From NCBI GenBank assembly GCA_965276785.1, contig OZ255629.1, positions 186,001 through 250,000 on the forward strand: a stretch of DNA of 64,000 nt, written 5' to 3'. A program made the position numbers and the translations under genes. Positions 40,120 through 49,438 of the stretch are shown here, one piece after another. The notes beneath the pieces were generated by a model. That model was given only the letters and a program-made list of their open reading frames with translations. It made no database searches and was not told the origin of the DNA. Every line of letters begins with the position of its first letter. Positions within the stretch are counted from its first letter, which is position 1. Source of the DNA: LMUY01 sp965276785. GTDB taxonomy: Bacteria; Pseudomonadota; Alphaproteobacteria; Acetobacterales; Acetobacteraceae.

Positions 40120-40983
40120 CTACCCGGCGAGCGCCGCCACCGTGCTCACCAGGCTTGGCTCCCAAGCTGGCAATTGCACGCCGAACACGCGGCTCAGCTT
40201 GGTGCAGTCCAGGCGGGAGTTGGCGGGGCGGGCGGCGGGCGTGGGCCAATCGGCGGTGGCGATCGGGACCACAATGGGCTTGCGGCGGCCGTGCTTGGCG
40301 GCTTCGGTGAAGATCGCCTCGGCGAAGCCGTGCCAAGTGGTGCTGCCGGTGCCGGCGGCATGGAACACGCCGCCGTATTCGGGGCGCCAATCGGCCATGC
40401 GGTCCAGCACGGCCAGAATGGCGACGGCCAAGTCCGCGGCGTGGGTCGGGCTGCCTTGCTGGTCGGTGACCACGCGCAATGTGTCGGTTTTCAGGGCGGC
40501 GGCGAGCATGGTGCGGACGAAGTTCTTGCCGGTGGCGTTGTAGACCCAGGCGGTGCGCACCACCGCGGCCCGGCCGCCCGCGCCCAGCACGGCCGCCTCG
40601 CCGGCGAGCTTGCTGCGGCCATAGGCGCCCATCGGTCCGGTCGGGTCGGTCTCGACGTAGGGGGTGGGCTTGCGGCCGTCGAACACGTAGTCGGTAGAGA
40701 GATGGACCAGCGGCACGTCCGCCGCGGCGCATAGGCGGGCGAGGGCGGCCGGGCCGTCGCGGTTGGCGCGGAAGGCGGCGGCTTCCTCGGTCTCGGCGGC
40801 GTCGACAGCGGTCCAGGCGGCGGCGTTCACCACGGCGGCCGGGCGGACGCGCTCGAACGTGGCGGCGATGCTGTCGGAGCGGTCGAAATCGAACTCCGGG
40901 CGGCCGACGCGCAGGACGCGGTTGCCGCCCAGCGTGGCGAGTTCGGTGGCGACCTGGCCGGCGCCCCCGGTGACCAGGATCAT
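40120..40983 (-). CDS. rfbD: dTDP-4-dehydrorhamnose reductase
   Basis: A 287-residue RmlD that makes dTDP-L-rhamnose with NAD(P)H. MILVTGGAGQVATELATLGG gives the Rossmann loop, VNAAAWTAVDAAETEEAAAF the family motif, and STDYVFDGRKPTPYVETDPT with YGRSKLAGE the catalytic T/Y/K set. Last gene of the rfbBACD unit. Its ATG overlaps the rfbC stop by 4 bp (ATGA), so translation is coupled. Confidence 0.93.
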   Translation of the reverse strand: MILVTGGAGQVATELATLGGNRVLRVGRPEFDFDRSDSIAATFERVRPAAVVNAAAWTAVDAAETEEAAAFRANRDGPAALARLCAAADVPLVHLSTDYVFDGRKPTPYVETDPTGPMGAYGRSKLAGEAAVLGAGGRAAVVRTAWVYNATGKNFVRTMLAAALKTDTLRVVTDQQGSPTHAADLAVAILAVLDRMADWRPEYGGVFHAAGTGSTTWHGFAEAIFTEAAKHGRRKPIVVPIATADWPTPAARPANSRLDCTKLSRVFGVQLPAWEPSLVSTVAALAG

Positions 40984-41537
40984 GCCGCGAACCAGTCCGC
41001 CGCCGCATGCCAGCCCGGCAGTTCCTTGTCTTTGTCGGACAACTGCACCTCGGAAGCTGCCATTGGCCAGGTGATGGCCAAGGCCGGGTCGTTCCACATC
41101 ACGCCGCGTTCGCAGGCGCGGTCGTAGGGGGCGGTGGTCTTGTAGATCACCTCGGTGTCCGGCTCGAGCGTGACGAAGCCGTGCAGGAAGCCGGGGGGCA
41201 CCCAAAGCTGGCGCCAGTTTGCGGCACTCAGCTCAGCGGCGACGTGCTGGCCGTAGTTGGGCGAACCCCGCCTGGCGTCCACCGCGACGTCCCAGATTGC
41301 GCCGCGCACCACCCGCACCAGCTTGCCCTGCACGTTCGGGCCCACTTGGCAGTGCAGCCCGCGCAGAACGCCGCGGGCCTGCGACATGCTGTGGTTGTCC
41401 TGCACGAAGGGCAGCGCGATGCCGGCCTCCTGCATGCTGCGCGCGGTCCAGGTCTCGGAGAAGAAGCCGCGCGAGTCGCCGAACCGGGCTGGGGTGAACA
41501 GCATCACGTCGGGGATGACGAGCCGCTCGACGCTCAT
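40980..41537 (-). CDS. rfbC: dTDP-4-dehydrorhamnose 3,5-epimerase
   Basis: A 185-residue RmlC. FTPARFGDSRGFFSETW, FVQDNHSMSQARGVLRGLHC (with the catalytic His) and LWVPPGFLHGFVTLEPDTEV form the cupin core; the EVIYKTTAPYD tyrosine is also present. It performs double epimerisation of dTDP-6-deoxy-xylo-hexulose. It is coupled to both neighbours by 4-bp overlaps. Length is typical of the family. Confidence 0.94.
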   Translation of the reverse strand: MSVERLVIPDVMLFTPARFGDSRGFFSETWTARSMQEAGIALPFVQDNHSMSQARGVLRGLHCQVGPNVQGKLVRVVRGAIWDVAVDARRGSPNYGQHVAAELSAANWRQLWVPPGFLHGFVTLEPDTEVIYKTTAPYDRACERGVMWNDPALAITWPMAASEVQLSDKDKELPGWHAAADWFAA

Positions 41538-42409
41538 CCGTGCACCCCGTCGGCCAGTTCCAGCAGCAGGCGGCCGAGTTCGGTCTTGTGCAGCGTCCGG
41601 GCCCGCTCGCGCAGTGCGTGGGAATCGATAAAGCCCATCCGATACGCCACCTCCTCCGGGCAGCCCACCAGCATGCCCTGGCGCGACTGGATGGTCTGTA
41701 CGAAGTGCGACGCCTGCAACAGGCTGTCCGGCGTGCCGGCGTCGAGCCAGGCGTAGCCGCGGCTGAGCCGCTCGACGGCGAGCGAGCCCTCCTCCAGGTA
41801 GATGCGGTTGAGGTCGGTGATCTCCAATTCGCCGCGGTCCGAGGGCTTCACCTGGCGGGCAAGCTCGGTCACGCGGTGGTCGTAGAAATACAGGCCGATC
41901 ACCGCCCAGTTGGAGACCGCATGGCTGGGTTTCTCGACGATCTGGGTGGCCCGGCCGTCCGCGTCGAACTGGACCACGCCGTAGCGCTCCGGGTCCCGCA
42001 CCTGGTAGGCGAACACGGTGGCGCCGGCGCGGCGCGCGGCGCATTCCTGCAGGGTGTGACTGAGGTGGTCGCCGAAGATCATGTTGTCGCCGAGCACCAA
42101 GGCGCAGGCCTCGCCCGCCAGCCAGTCGGCGCCGATCAGGAAGGCTTGCGCCAGGCCGTCGGGGCTTGGCTGCTCGGCATAGTCGATGCGGCAGCCGAGA
42201 TGGCTGCCATCGCCCAACAGGCGGCGGAAGCCCGGCAGGTCGACCGGGGTGGAGATCACCAGGATGTCGCGGATGCCGGCCAGCATGAGCACGGAGAGCG
42301 GGTAATACACCATCGGCTTGTCGTACACCGGCAGCAACTGCTTGGAGTTGGCCAAGGTCATCGGGTGCAGCCTGGTGCCGGAGCCGCCGGCGAGTAGGAT
42401 GCCCTTCAT
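41534..42409 (-). CDS. rfbA: Glucose-1-phosphate thymidylyltransferase
   Basis: A 291-residue RmlA producing dTDP-glucose. The start MKGILLAGGSGTRLHPMTLA has the nucleotide-binding signature; PVYDKPMVYYPLSVLMLAGI and LVLGDNMIFGDHLSHTL follow. ATG 42409 is used, because a longer frame upstream lies inside rfbB. It overlaps rfbB and rfbC by 4 bp on each side. Confidence 0.95.
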   Translation of the reverse strand: MKGILLAGGSGTRLHPMTLANSKQLLPVYDKPMVYYPLSVLMLAGIRDILVISTPVDLPGFRRLLGDGSHLGCRIDYAEQPSPDGLAQAFLIGADWLAGEACALVLGDNMIFGDHLSHTLQECAARRAGATVFAYQVRDPERYGVVQFDADGRATQIVEKPSHAVSNWAVIGLYFYDHRVTELARQVKPSDRGELEITDLNRIYLEEGSLAVERLSRGYAWLDAGTPDSLLQASHFVQTIQSRQGMLVGCPEEVAYRMGFIDSHALRERARTLHKTELGRLLLELADGVHG

Positions 42410-43461
42410 GCCGCCGTCCCAAGCCGTTGCCCAGCGTAGCGGCCGGCGCGAATGCGGCCCCACCAGGCCCGGTTATCGAGGTACCAGCGCACGGTGCGCT
42501 CCAGCCCGCGCTCGAAATCGTGCGGCGCCTTCCAGCCAAGGGCGACTTGGGCGCGCGCCGGGTCGATCTCGTAGCGGAAATCGTGGCCGGGGCGGTCGGT
42601 GACGAAGTGGATCAGCCGCTCGCGCGGGCCGGCTGGGTCGGGTTCTATCCGGTCCAGCGTGGCGCAGATGGCGCGGACCACCTGCAGGTTGCTCCGCGGC
42701 TGCTGAGCGCCGATTGCCAATGTGCTGCCCGGCTCGGCCCGTTCCAGCGCCAGCACCAAGGCTTCGGCGTGGTCGTCCACGAACAGCCAATCGCGCTGGT
42801 TGGAGCCGTCGCCATAGACCGGCAGCGCCTTGCCCTCGAGCGCGTTGAGCGTCACCAGCGGGATTAGCTTCTCAGGGAATTGCCACGGGCCGTAGTTGTT
42901 GGTGGTGTTGGTGACGAACGTCGGCAGCCCGTAGGTGTGCCACCAGGCGCGCACCAAGTGGTCGGAAGCGGCCTTGCTGGCGGAATAGGGACTGCGCGGA
43001 TCGTACGGCGTGGCCTCGGTGAAGGGGGGGTCGTTGGGACCAAGCGCGCCGAACACCTCGTCGGTGGAAACGTGGTGGAAGCGGAACGCTGACCGGCGCG
43101 CGCCGGTCAGCCCCGACCAATATTCCCGCGCGGCCTCAAGCAGGATAAAGGTGCCGACCACGTTGGTGGTGACGAACGGGCCTGGGCCGTCGATGGAGCG
43201 GTCTACATGGGTTTCGGCCGCCAGGTGCATTACCGCATCCGGCTGGTGGGTGGCGAAGGCGGCGCGCATGGCGGCCGGGTCGGTGATGTCGGCCTGCAGC
43301 AGCGTGTGCCGCGCATCGTGACGTGCGCCCTCCAAGGCGTCTTCCGAGGCGGCATAGGACATCTTGTCGACGTTGATCACGCTGGCGCCACGGTCCCGCA
43401 CCAGGTGGCGAATGACGGCCGATCCGATGAAGCCACACCCTCCAGTAAGCAAAACCCGCAT
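42406..43461 (-). CDS. rfbB: dTDP-glucose 4,6-dehydratase
   Basis: A 351-residue RmlB, an extended SDR. MRVLLTGGCGFIGSAVIRHL is the NAD loop, MHLAAETHVDRSIDGPGPFV and FHHVSTDEVFGALG hold catalytic residues, and YSASKAASDHLVRAW has the YxxxK. ATG 43461 fits better than a start ten codons earlier. First gene of the coupled rhamnose operon. The 208-bp gap to the divergent glycosyltransferase likely holds both promoters; no specific site is recognised in it. Confidence 0.95.
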   Translation of the reverse strand: MRVLLTGGCGFIGSAVIRHLVRDRGASVINVDKMSYAASEDALEGARHDARHTLLQADITDPAAMRAAFATHQPDAVMHLAAETHVDRSIDGPGPFVTTNVVGTFILLEAAREYWSGLTGARRSAFRFHHVSTDEVFGALGPNDPPFTEATPYDPRSPYSASKAASDHLVRAWWHTYGLPTFVTNTTNNYGPWQFPEKLIPLVTLNALEGKALPVYGDGSNQRDWLFVDDHAEALVLALERAEPGSTLAIGAQQPRSNLQVVRAICATLDRIEPDPAGPRERLIHFVTDRPGHDFRYEIDPARAQVALGWKAPHDFERGLERTVRWYLDNRAWWGRIRAGRYAGQRLGTAA

Positions 43462-43669
43462 GTCAGTGTCACCTGCTGTGATTGCGTGCACGGCTTTTGA
43501 GATTGTTGCGATAACTTGCCAGTTCGACCGCAGCGCAGCAATGTCTTATTTGCGCCCGCAATTGTGTGCCTTGACACGGCTCCTTGCAACCGCAGGGGGC
43601 TTGCAGCGCGAACCGCCGCGCCCGTATCACAGGGCGGATGCGGCCGCACGACAGAGAAAGGCCAGGATA

Positions 43670-44758
43670 TTGACGTCTGCCGACATTCGACACCCAGACA
43701 TCTCCGGCGCCGCGCCGCCCAGCGTGTCCATTGCGCTGGCGACGTGCCAGGGCGGCCGCTTCCTGCAGCAGCAGCTCGACAGCCTGGCGTGCCAGACGCG
43801 GCTGCCGATGGAACTGGTGGTGGGAGACGACGCCTCCACCGATGAGACGATCGCGATCCTGGAAGCGTTTGCCAAAACCGCGCCGTTTCCGGTGCTACTG
43901 CACCAGAACCCGGTGCGGCTCGGATTCCGCGCCAACTTCTTCAACACCGCCGAGCGCTGCCGCGGCGACCTGATCGCGTTCTGCGACCAGGACGACATCT
44001 GGCACGAGAGCAAGATCGAGCGCTGCGCGGCGCCGTTCGCCAACCCAGGCGTCACCATGGTGTGCCACGACGCCGCCATCGTGGACAGCGAGGGCCGTAG
44101 CGTCGGCCAGCGCCTGGTGCCGCGGCCGAATGGACGCTGGACCGACTACCGCAAGCCGCTGCACCTGGAATACGGCATGAGCATGATGTTCCGGCGCTCG
44201 CTCAATGACTGCAACGATCTCTGGCCGCGCACCGCCCACCTGGAGGAGACGGGTGAGATCGAGCGCGACACGCACGACCAATGGTACTACTTCGTGGCGG
44301 CCGTGCTCGGCGAGGTGGTCAATATCGACGATTGCCTGGTGGACTACCGTCAGCACGGCTCCAACGTCATCGGCGCGTTCACCCGCAAGATCGAGCGCAC
44401 GCCGGAGTCGCGGTCGCGCTACTTCAACGTACGGGTCGCGCGTCTGCGTAACAACATCGCCCTGTGGGCGGACCTGCGCGAGCGGGCGGCGCCGGCGTTC
44501 CGCGAGCGGATGGACCGCCGTCTCGCCGCCTACCAGCAGGCGCTGCAGATGTATCAAGGCCGCACCGCCATCTACAGCCAAAGCGGGATTTTCACCCGGG
44601 TGCGCGGGATGGTGCAGATGGCGCAGGCGGCCGGCTACGGCAGCGAGGAGTTCGGCCTGCGCGGGCTGGCGCCGGACGTGATGTTCGGCATCCTGCGGAT
44701 CACGCCCGGGCCACGCACAACCAAGCTCTACTCCAAGCTGAGCGGGATTGTCCGCTGA
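43670..44758 (+). CDS. GT2-family glycosyltransferase
   Basis: A 362-residue GT-A fold transferase. SVSIALATCQGGRFLQQQLD opens the domain, LVVGDDASTDETIAILEAFA is the nucleotide-binding region and IAFCDQDDIWHESKIERCAA holds the metal-binding acidic motif. An EIERDTHDQWYYFVAAVLGE segment is probably the catalytic base region. It resembles rhamnosyl- and related surface-polysaccharide transferases, fitting the neighbouring dTDP-rhamnose genes, though donor specificity is inferred. TTG 43670 (MTSADIRHPD) is the start with the best fit. Its 3' end overlaps the convergent methyltransferase gene by 31 bp. Confidence 0.82.
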   Translation: MTSADIRHPDISGAAPPSVSIALATCQGGRFLQQQLDSLACQTRLPMELVVGDDASTDETIAILEAFAKTAPFPVLLHQNPVRLGFRANFFNTAERCRGDLIAFCDQDDIWHESKIERCAAPFANPGVTMVCHDAAIVDSEGRSVGQRLVPRPNGRWTDYRKPLHLEYGMSMMFRRSLNDCNDLWPRTAHLEETGEIERDTHDQWYYFVAAVLGEVVNIDDCLVDYRQHGSNVIGAFTRKIERTPESRSRYFNVRVARLRNNIALWADLRERAAPAFRERMDRRLAAYQQALQMYQGRTAIYSQSGIFTRVRGMVQMAQAAGYGSEEFGLRGLAPDVMFGILRITPGPRTTKLYSKLSGIVR

Positions 44759-45657
44759 TCCGAAACGTCCGGCCGCTTTAGAAAGAAGCCGCTGTATTCC
44801 GGTGCCGATAGCTCCGGATAGCCCGGGATGGTCAGGCCAAGTTCCGGCGCCCGCCATTGGTCGACCAGTTCGTAGCCAATCCGCTCGAAGCCGCGGATCA
44901 TGTCGGAGCGGTTGTAGACGAAGCAGGCGACCTGGATGCCGATGCTGTCCTGCACCGCCGCGACCGCCCGGTCCTCGTTCAACGGAGTCCGGTTGACCAG
45001 GATGTAGCGGGGCTTGTTCGACAGCTCTGACACCATCGCCCAAAGCGGGGCCTCAAAGTAGTGCAGCGAGCCGGCGGCGATCAGCAAGTCCGAACCGTCT
45101 GCGTCCTGCCAGGTGGAGGTGAAGCGGACCTGGCTGGCGTTGCGCTTGCGGGCCAGGGCGGTCCCGCTTGCCACCACGGCCGGCAGATCGAACACCTGCC
45201 AAGTCAGCTCGGGCGGGAACTCGACGTAGCCGGCATAGCTGTAGAACAGATTGCCGACATTGCCGCCCAGGTCGAAGATGCGAGTCAATTGTGGCAGCAG
45301 CGGCCTGAGCTGGAACAAGGCAGCGTAGTCGCTGGGCCGTATCGCTGCTTGCATGCGGGAATGCCAGTCGATGTTGCTGGAGCTTTCGTGCGCCGTGCCG
45401 TCGAGCTGACCGATCGCCTGCCTGGCGTCGTGCAGCGAGGCGAACGGGCGTCGATAATGCAGCAGCGCCGCGTAGGCGCGGCGTGTCAGCACAAACGAGC
45501 GCACGAAGCGCACCAAGCGCAGTCCGGCTCCGGTCCGGCTCACCTGCTCGACCAGCGCCGCCGTGACCCTGATCTGCTTGATCCGCCATCTACCGTGGGG
45601 CTTTGCTACGCGCCGCTCCTTCTCCTCACCAACTCGCGGTATCGACAGGGACGCCAT
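44728..45657 (-). CDS. TIGR04325-type methyltransferase
   Basis: A 309-residue protein of the putative methyltransferase family TIGR04325 found in polysaccharide gene clusters. LTRIFDLGGNVGNLFYSYAG gives the SAM-binding loop, LTWQVFDLPAVVASGTALAR the second motif, and LLIAAGSLHYFEAPLWAMVS and YILVNRTPLNEDRAVAAVQD are the family's later blocks. ATG 45657 shares one base with the stop of the large glycosyltransferase gene (TGATG), so the two are translated together. It may methylate a sugar of the surface glycan; this is inferred. Confidence 0.75.
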   Translation of the reverse strand: MASLSIPRVGEEKERRVAKPHGRWRIKQIRVTAALVEQVSRTGAGLRLVRFVRSFVLTRRAYAALLHYRRPFASLHDARQAIGQLDGTAHESSSNIDWHSRMQAAIRPSDYAALFQLRPLLPQLTRIFDLGGNVGNLFYSYAGYVEFPPELTWQVFDLPAVVASGTALARKRNASQVRFTSTWQDADGSDLLIAAGSLHYFEAPLWAMVSELSNKPRYILVNRTPLNEDRAVAAVQDSIGIQVACFVYNRSDMIRGFERIGYELVDQWRAPELGLTIPGYPELSAPEYSGFFLKRPDVSDQRTIPLSLE

Positions 45658-48600
45658 CACGGCTTTCCTTTCACCAGCGTGCGGCGGTAGCGCCGCTGCC
45701 GCGCCCGCAACGCGGCGTCCGTCCCCACCAGACGCGCCACCGCCTCGTGCACGCGTTGCACCTCGGCGGCTTGCTCGGCGGGGGGCATGCGGGCGGTGAC
45801 ACTGCGTGTGTGGCGGCGGTGATGGTTTAGCGGCCGGGCGACATAGGCGAGCTGCGCGCCCGGCCTGGCCAATACCTGGGCGTAGAGCCGCCAATCCCCC
45901 GCCATGCGCAGCCGGCGCAACTCCGGCTCGCAGCTCCGCAGTGCGTCCAGCAGGTCCGCCCGGCGCCACAGCACCGCGCTGGCGTTCAGCATCAGGTTGC
46001 GTTCGGCCAAGTGGGTGCGCAGGAAGTCGGCTCCCTCGAACACCGCGTCCTCGGCGAGGACACCCGGGCCGTAATAGTCCCGGTGGTCGGGCCAAAGGGT
46101 GGCGCCGCGTTCATCGATCGCCCGGCTGTCGCAGAACGCCATTGCCGGGTCGCGCGCGCGAGCGGCGGCTGATGCCACCGTGGCCAGAAACAGCGGGTCG
46201 GCGTCATCGTCGGCTTCGGCGATCCAGAGCCAGTCGCCGGCCGCCGTCTCCGCCGCCCGGCGCCACTGGGCGAACACCGAGCCGCTGTTGCGCTCCGCCC
46301 GCTCGACCCGGATGCGGCGCCCCCAGGCTGCGGCGGTGTGCTCGGCGACGGCCACGCTGTCATCGGCGGAGGCGTCGTCCAGCACCACGACCTCCCGCAC
46401 GGGGTAAGTTTGGGCGAAGATGGAGGCCAGGCGGGTGGCCATGAAGCGGCCGTAGTTGAAGCTCGGCACGACCACGGAGACCGGCAGCACCGCAGGGCAG
46501 GCGAGCGCCAGCAGCCGGGCGGTGTAGCGGTCGAAGGCGAAGGCGGCTTGGGCGGCGGCGGCCAATTGGGCGCGGCGGGCCGGGTTGGCCCTGGCGGCCA
46601 GGCGCAATGCGGCGGCTGCCATGGCGCTGGCATCACCGAGCGGCACGCTCTCGCCGCCGTCCAGCCGGTTGAGCAGCTCCGGGATGCCGCCCGCGTCGTC
46701 GAACGCGACCACCTGGGTGCCGACCGCCATGGCTTCGAGCGCGGCGGAAGGCAGGGGGTCTTCGCGCGACGGCAGGAGGAAGACATCGGCGGCCGCGAGC
46801 AAGGCCGCTGGGTCGGAGCGGTGGCCGAGACAGCGGAAGCTGCCGGTCGCTTCCGCGGCCGCCACTTCGGCGCCGAGATAGGCCTGCACCGCCGGGTCGA
46901 CGTTGCCGGCCCATAGGAACAGCACTGGCCGGCTGGCGGTGCGGGCGGCGCGCCAGGCCTGCAGGAACAGGTCGAAGCCCTTGCGCAGGTCGCCGAAGCC
47001 CATGCCGAGCACGACCAGGGTCTTGGCACTGGCTCGCAGCGCCTCGCGTGTCGCGGTCCGGCGTTGCGGGGCGGCCGCGGGCGCTGCCAGGTCCAGCGCC
47101 ACGCCTTGCGGCAGGATTTCGGTGCGGGCGGGGGGCAGGGCGGCCAGTTCGCTGCAGCGGTCCCGCACCAGCTCGGCCGGGAACACCACGGCGGCGGCCT
47201 CCGCCAGAGCGCTGCGCAGCGGCTCCAGCAGGCTCTTTTCACGCAGCAGCCGGGGCAACTCGTGCACCAGCAGCACGGTGCGGATGCCGTGCCGCTCCAG
47301 CCCGGCGACCGCATCCGCGCTGGCGGCACTGTTGACGATGGCAGTGCTGCAGCCAGCGTGCCGGGCGGAGCGCACCAGGGCGTCGAGCTGGACGCGCCCG
47401 TTGGCGACGAAGCAGGGCGCCACGGCGCGATACTCCGGCTCCAATGGGCCGCCCGCCAGCAGCAGGAACGCCACATCCACCCCGTGCAGCGCCCGCAGCG
47501 CCTGGCCCAGCCGCAGCAGCAGGGTTTGCGCGCCATGGGCCAGCGCATCGTGCCCGACCAGCAGGATGCGGGTGCGCGTGCCCGGCAACGGCAGCCCGGC
47601 GGCGGCGCGGGCGGTGGCGTTGAGATAGGCGGCGCCCCAATGCACGTCCGGCTCCAGGGTGGCGCCCTCCGCCCACTCGTTCCAGGCGTTGATGCAGACG
47701 ATCGCCTCGCCTTCCACCGGGTGGCGGCGGGCGAGGCGGATCAGCTCGGCAAGCCAGGCCTGATACAGCGCCGGGGTCGAGCCGTGCAGCACGGTGCCGG
47801 CGCCCTGCCGGCGCGGCTCGTTGTCCCAGTTCGGCACGGCGGTCTTGATCAGGGGGTAGTCCGGCGCCGGCTCGCCGGTGGAGGCCTGCGCCACGGCGGC
47901 ATAGTCGTACACCTCGGCGTCGAACTTGGGGTCCAGCACGTCGAGGCTGGCGTTGATCAGCTCCGCCCCGCCGGTGAGCTTATGGGGCGGGAACTCCACC
48001 GCGGCGTCCATGCCGAAGCGGCGCGGGTCGGTGGCGCCGAAGCTCTGCGCCATGATGAAGACCGGGTCCTCGCCATGGCGGTCGCGGAACAGCCGGCGCC
48101 AGCGGGCCACGGTGCCGGCGGCGTCCGGGATCAGGGGGGCGCGATAGACCATCAGCACCGGGCGGCCGCGCAGGCGGATGTAGCGCGGGTCGGCGAAGTG
48201 GCGGGCGAACTCGGCCAATAGGTCGGGCTCGTCGGCGGCGAGGTAGTCCTGGCTGATCAGCACCTGCTGCTCGGAGCCGTCCCAGCGCCGGGTCCAGTTC
48301 TCGTTGGCCCACATCAGGCAGAACGGCATGTCGATGCTGCGGTCGGCGAGCAGGGCTTCGAGCGGGGCTTCGAGCAGGCGGCGGCCGTTGAACCAGTAGA
48401 AGTAGAACACGAAGCCGCCCAGCCCGGCGCCCTTGGCCAGCGCCACCTGGCGGCGCAGCGTGTCGCCGCTGTCGAGTCGGTAGTAGCCGAGGTCGCGCGG
48501 GATGCGGGGCTGGTAGTGGCCGGCGAAGCGGGGCAGGGCGCGGCCGAGATTGGTCCATTCGGTGAAGCCGCGGCCCCACCAGGCATCGTTCTCCGCCACC

Positions 48601-49346
48601 GGGTGGAACTGCGGCAGGTAGTAGGCCAGCAGCATGGCTTGCGGCGCCATGCCCGGCGGCAGGGGTGCGATATCCTCGCACTCGGGGTGCGGGCTGGTGG
48701 TGCGGCGGACCTCGTCGGCCACCGTGGTCGCCCCGTCGAAGCCGGACTGCTCGCGCCACAGCAGCAGGGCGACCAGCGGGTTCGGGTCGAGGCCCGCGCC
48801 GGGCGTGCGCTGCGGGTTGAAGCGGCGGTTCGGCAGGCGGCCCTCGCGATGGCCCTGCACCAGGTAATGCTCCATCGGGTCCATGCCGGCTTCGGCAATG
48901 TCGCTGTATTCGCGCAGGTAGAAGAGGGCGTCGAACTCCGGGATCGGGCTGACGCTGGACGTGGTGCGCGCGCGCAGGTAATGCGCCAGACAGAGTTCAC
49001 CGGGCGGCACGCGGTGTTGCGTACGATACCAGGCTGGATCGAAATACGGCACGGGCCGGCGGCCCGCCGCCTCGCCGGAGCGGATGTAGTGCAGCAAGGG
49101 GTCGCCGGTGCAGCCGGGATTGCGGCTGACATAGTAGGCCGGGTCAAAGTAGGCGTTTGGCCAGCGGCCCTCCTGCCAGCCGTAGCGGTGCCAGTGCAGC
49201 AGGGCGCCGTGGTCGCCGCCGGCCAGGTCGGGGTTGCGGGCGATGAACCATGTGCCATCGAACAGGCCCGACCGGAGCAGGGTGGCCAGGCGCTGCTGCT
49301 CGGCGCGGTCGGCGACGGTCGGTTCGGGCGCGGTTTGTCTCGCCAT
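45657..49346 (-). CDS. Multidomain glycan assembly protein: repeats + WbsX domain + GT4 + GT2
   Basis: A 1229-residue cytoplasmic protein. Residues 20-190 contain several short repeats of the pattern F-D-x-x-Y-Y ... H-Y-x-x-x-G, common at the start of rhamnan and O-antigen synthesis proteins. Residues 235-590 are a WbsX/GH99-like domain (LLAYYLPQFHPVAENDAWWG; CLMWANENWTRRWDGSEQQV; INAWNEWAEGATLEPD). Residues 590-950 are GT4-like (VVLGMGFGDLRKGFDLFLQA; VFLLPSREDPLPSAALEAMA). Residues 955-1215 are GT2 (VSVVVPSFNYGRFMATRLAS; WLWIAEADDDADPLFLAT). Two transferases and a WbsX domain in one chain suggest successive sugar additions. Start ATG 49346; no closer ATG fits. Confidence 0.82.
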   Translation of the reverse strand: MARQTAPEPTVADRAEQQRLATLLRSGLFDGTWFIARNPDLAGGDHGALLHWHRYGWQEGRWPNAYFDPAYYVSRNPGCTGDPLLHYIRSGEAAGRRPVPYFDPAWYRTQHRVPPGELCLAHYLRARTTSSVSPIPEFDALFYLREYSDIAEAGMDPMEHYLVQGHREGRLPNRRFNPQRTPGAGLDPNPLVALLLWREQSGFDGATTVADEVRRTTSPHPECEDIAPLPPGMAPQAMLLAYYLPQFHPVAENDAWWGRGFTEWTNLGRALPRFAGHYQPRIPRDLGYYRLDSGDTLRRQVALAKGAGLGGFVFYFYWFNGRRLLEAPLEALLADRSIDMPFCLMWANENWTRRWDGSEQQVLISQDYLAADEPDLLAEFARHFADPRYIRLRGRPVLMVYRAPLIPDAAGTVARWRRLFRDRHGEDPVFIMAQSFGATDPRRFGMDAAVEFPPHKLTGGAELINASLDVLDPKFDAEVYDYAAVAQASTGEPAPDYPLIKTAVPNWDNEPRRQGAGTVLHGSTPALYQAWLAELIRLARRHPVEGEAIVCINAWNEWAEGATLEPDVHWGAAYLNATARAAAGLPLPGTRTRILLVGHDALAHGAQTLLLRLGQALRALHGVDVAFLLLAGGPLEPEYRAVAPCFVANGRVQLDALVRSARHAGCSTAIVNSAASADAVAGLERHGIRTVLLVHELPRLLREKSLLEPLRSALAEAAAVVFPAELVRDRCSELAALPPARTEILPQGVALDLAAPAAAPQRRTATREALRASAKTLVVLGMGFGDLRKGFDLFLQAWRAARTASRPVLFLWAGNVDPAVQAYLGAEVAAAEATGSFRCLGHRSDPAALLAAADVFLLPSREDPLPSAALEAMAVGTQVVAFDDAGGIPELLNRLDGGESVPLGDASAMAAAALRLAARANPARRAQLAAAAQAAFAFDRYTARLLALACPAVLPVSVVVPSFNYGRFMATRLASIFAQTYPVREVVVLDDASADDSVAVAEHTAAAWGRRIRVERAERNSGSVFAQWRRAAETAAGDWLWIAEADDDADPLFLATVASAAARARDPAMAFCDSRAIDERGATLWPDHRDYYGPGVLAEDAVFEGADFLRTHLAERNLMLNASAVLWRRADLLDALRSCEPELRRLRMAGDWRLYAQVLARPGAQLAYVARPLNHHRRHTRSVTARMPPAEQAAEVQRVHEAVARLVGTDAALRARQRRYRRTLVKGKP

Positions 49347-49438
49347 TTCGTGAGCCAGAGGTTAAAGCCGGCGGCCTGACCGCAGCGCGATACATTGGTA
49401 TGCAAGCTGTCGACCAAAGGCTAACGTAAAAGTGAGGA

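Noticed and set aside
45992..47548. 518-codon minus-strand frame overlapping the 1229-aa protein
   Set aside because: Arg/Ser/Trp-rich shadow in another frame of the same strand.
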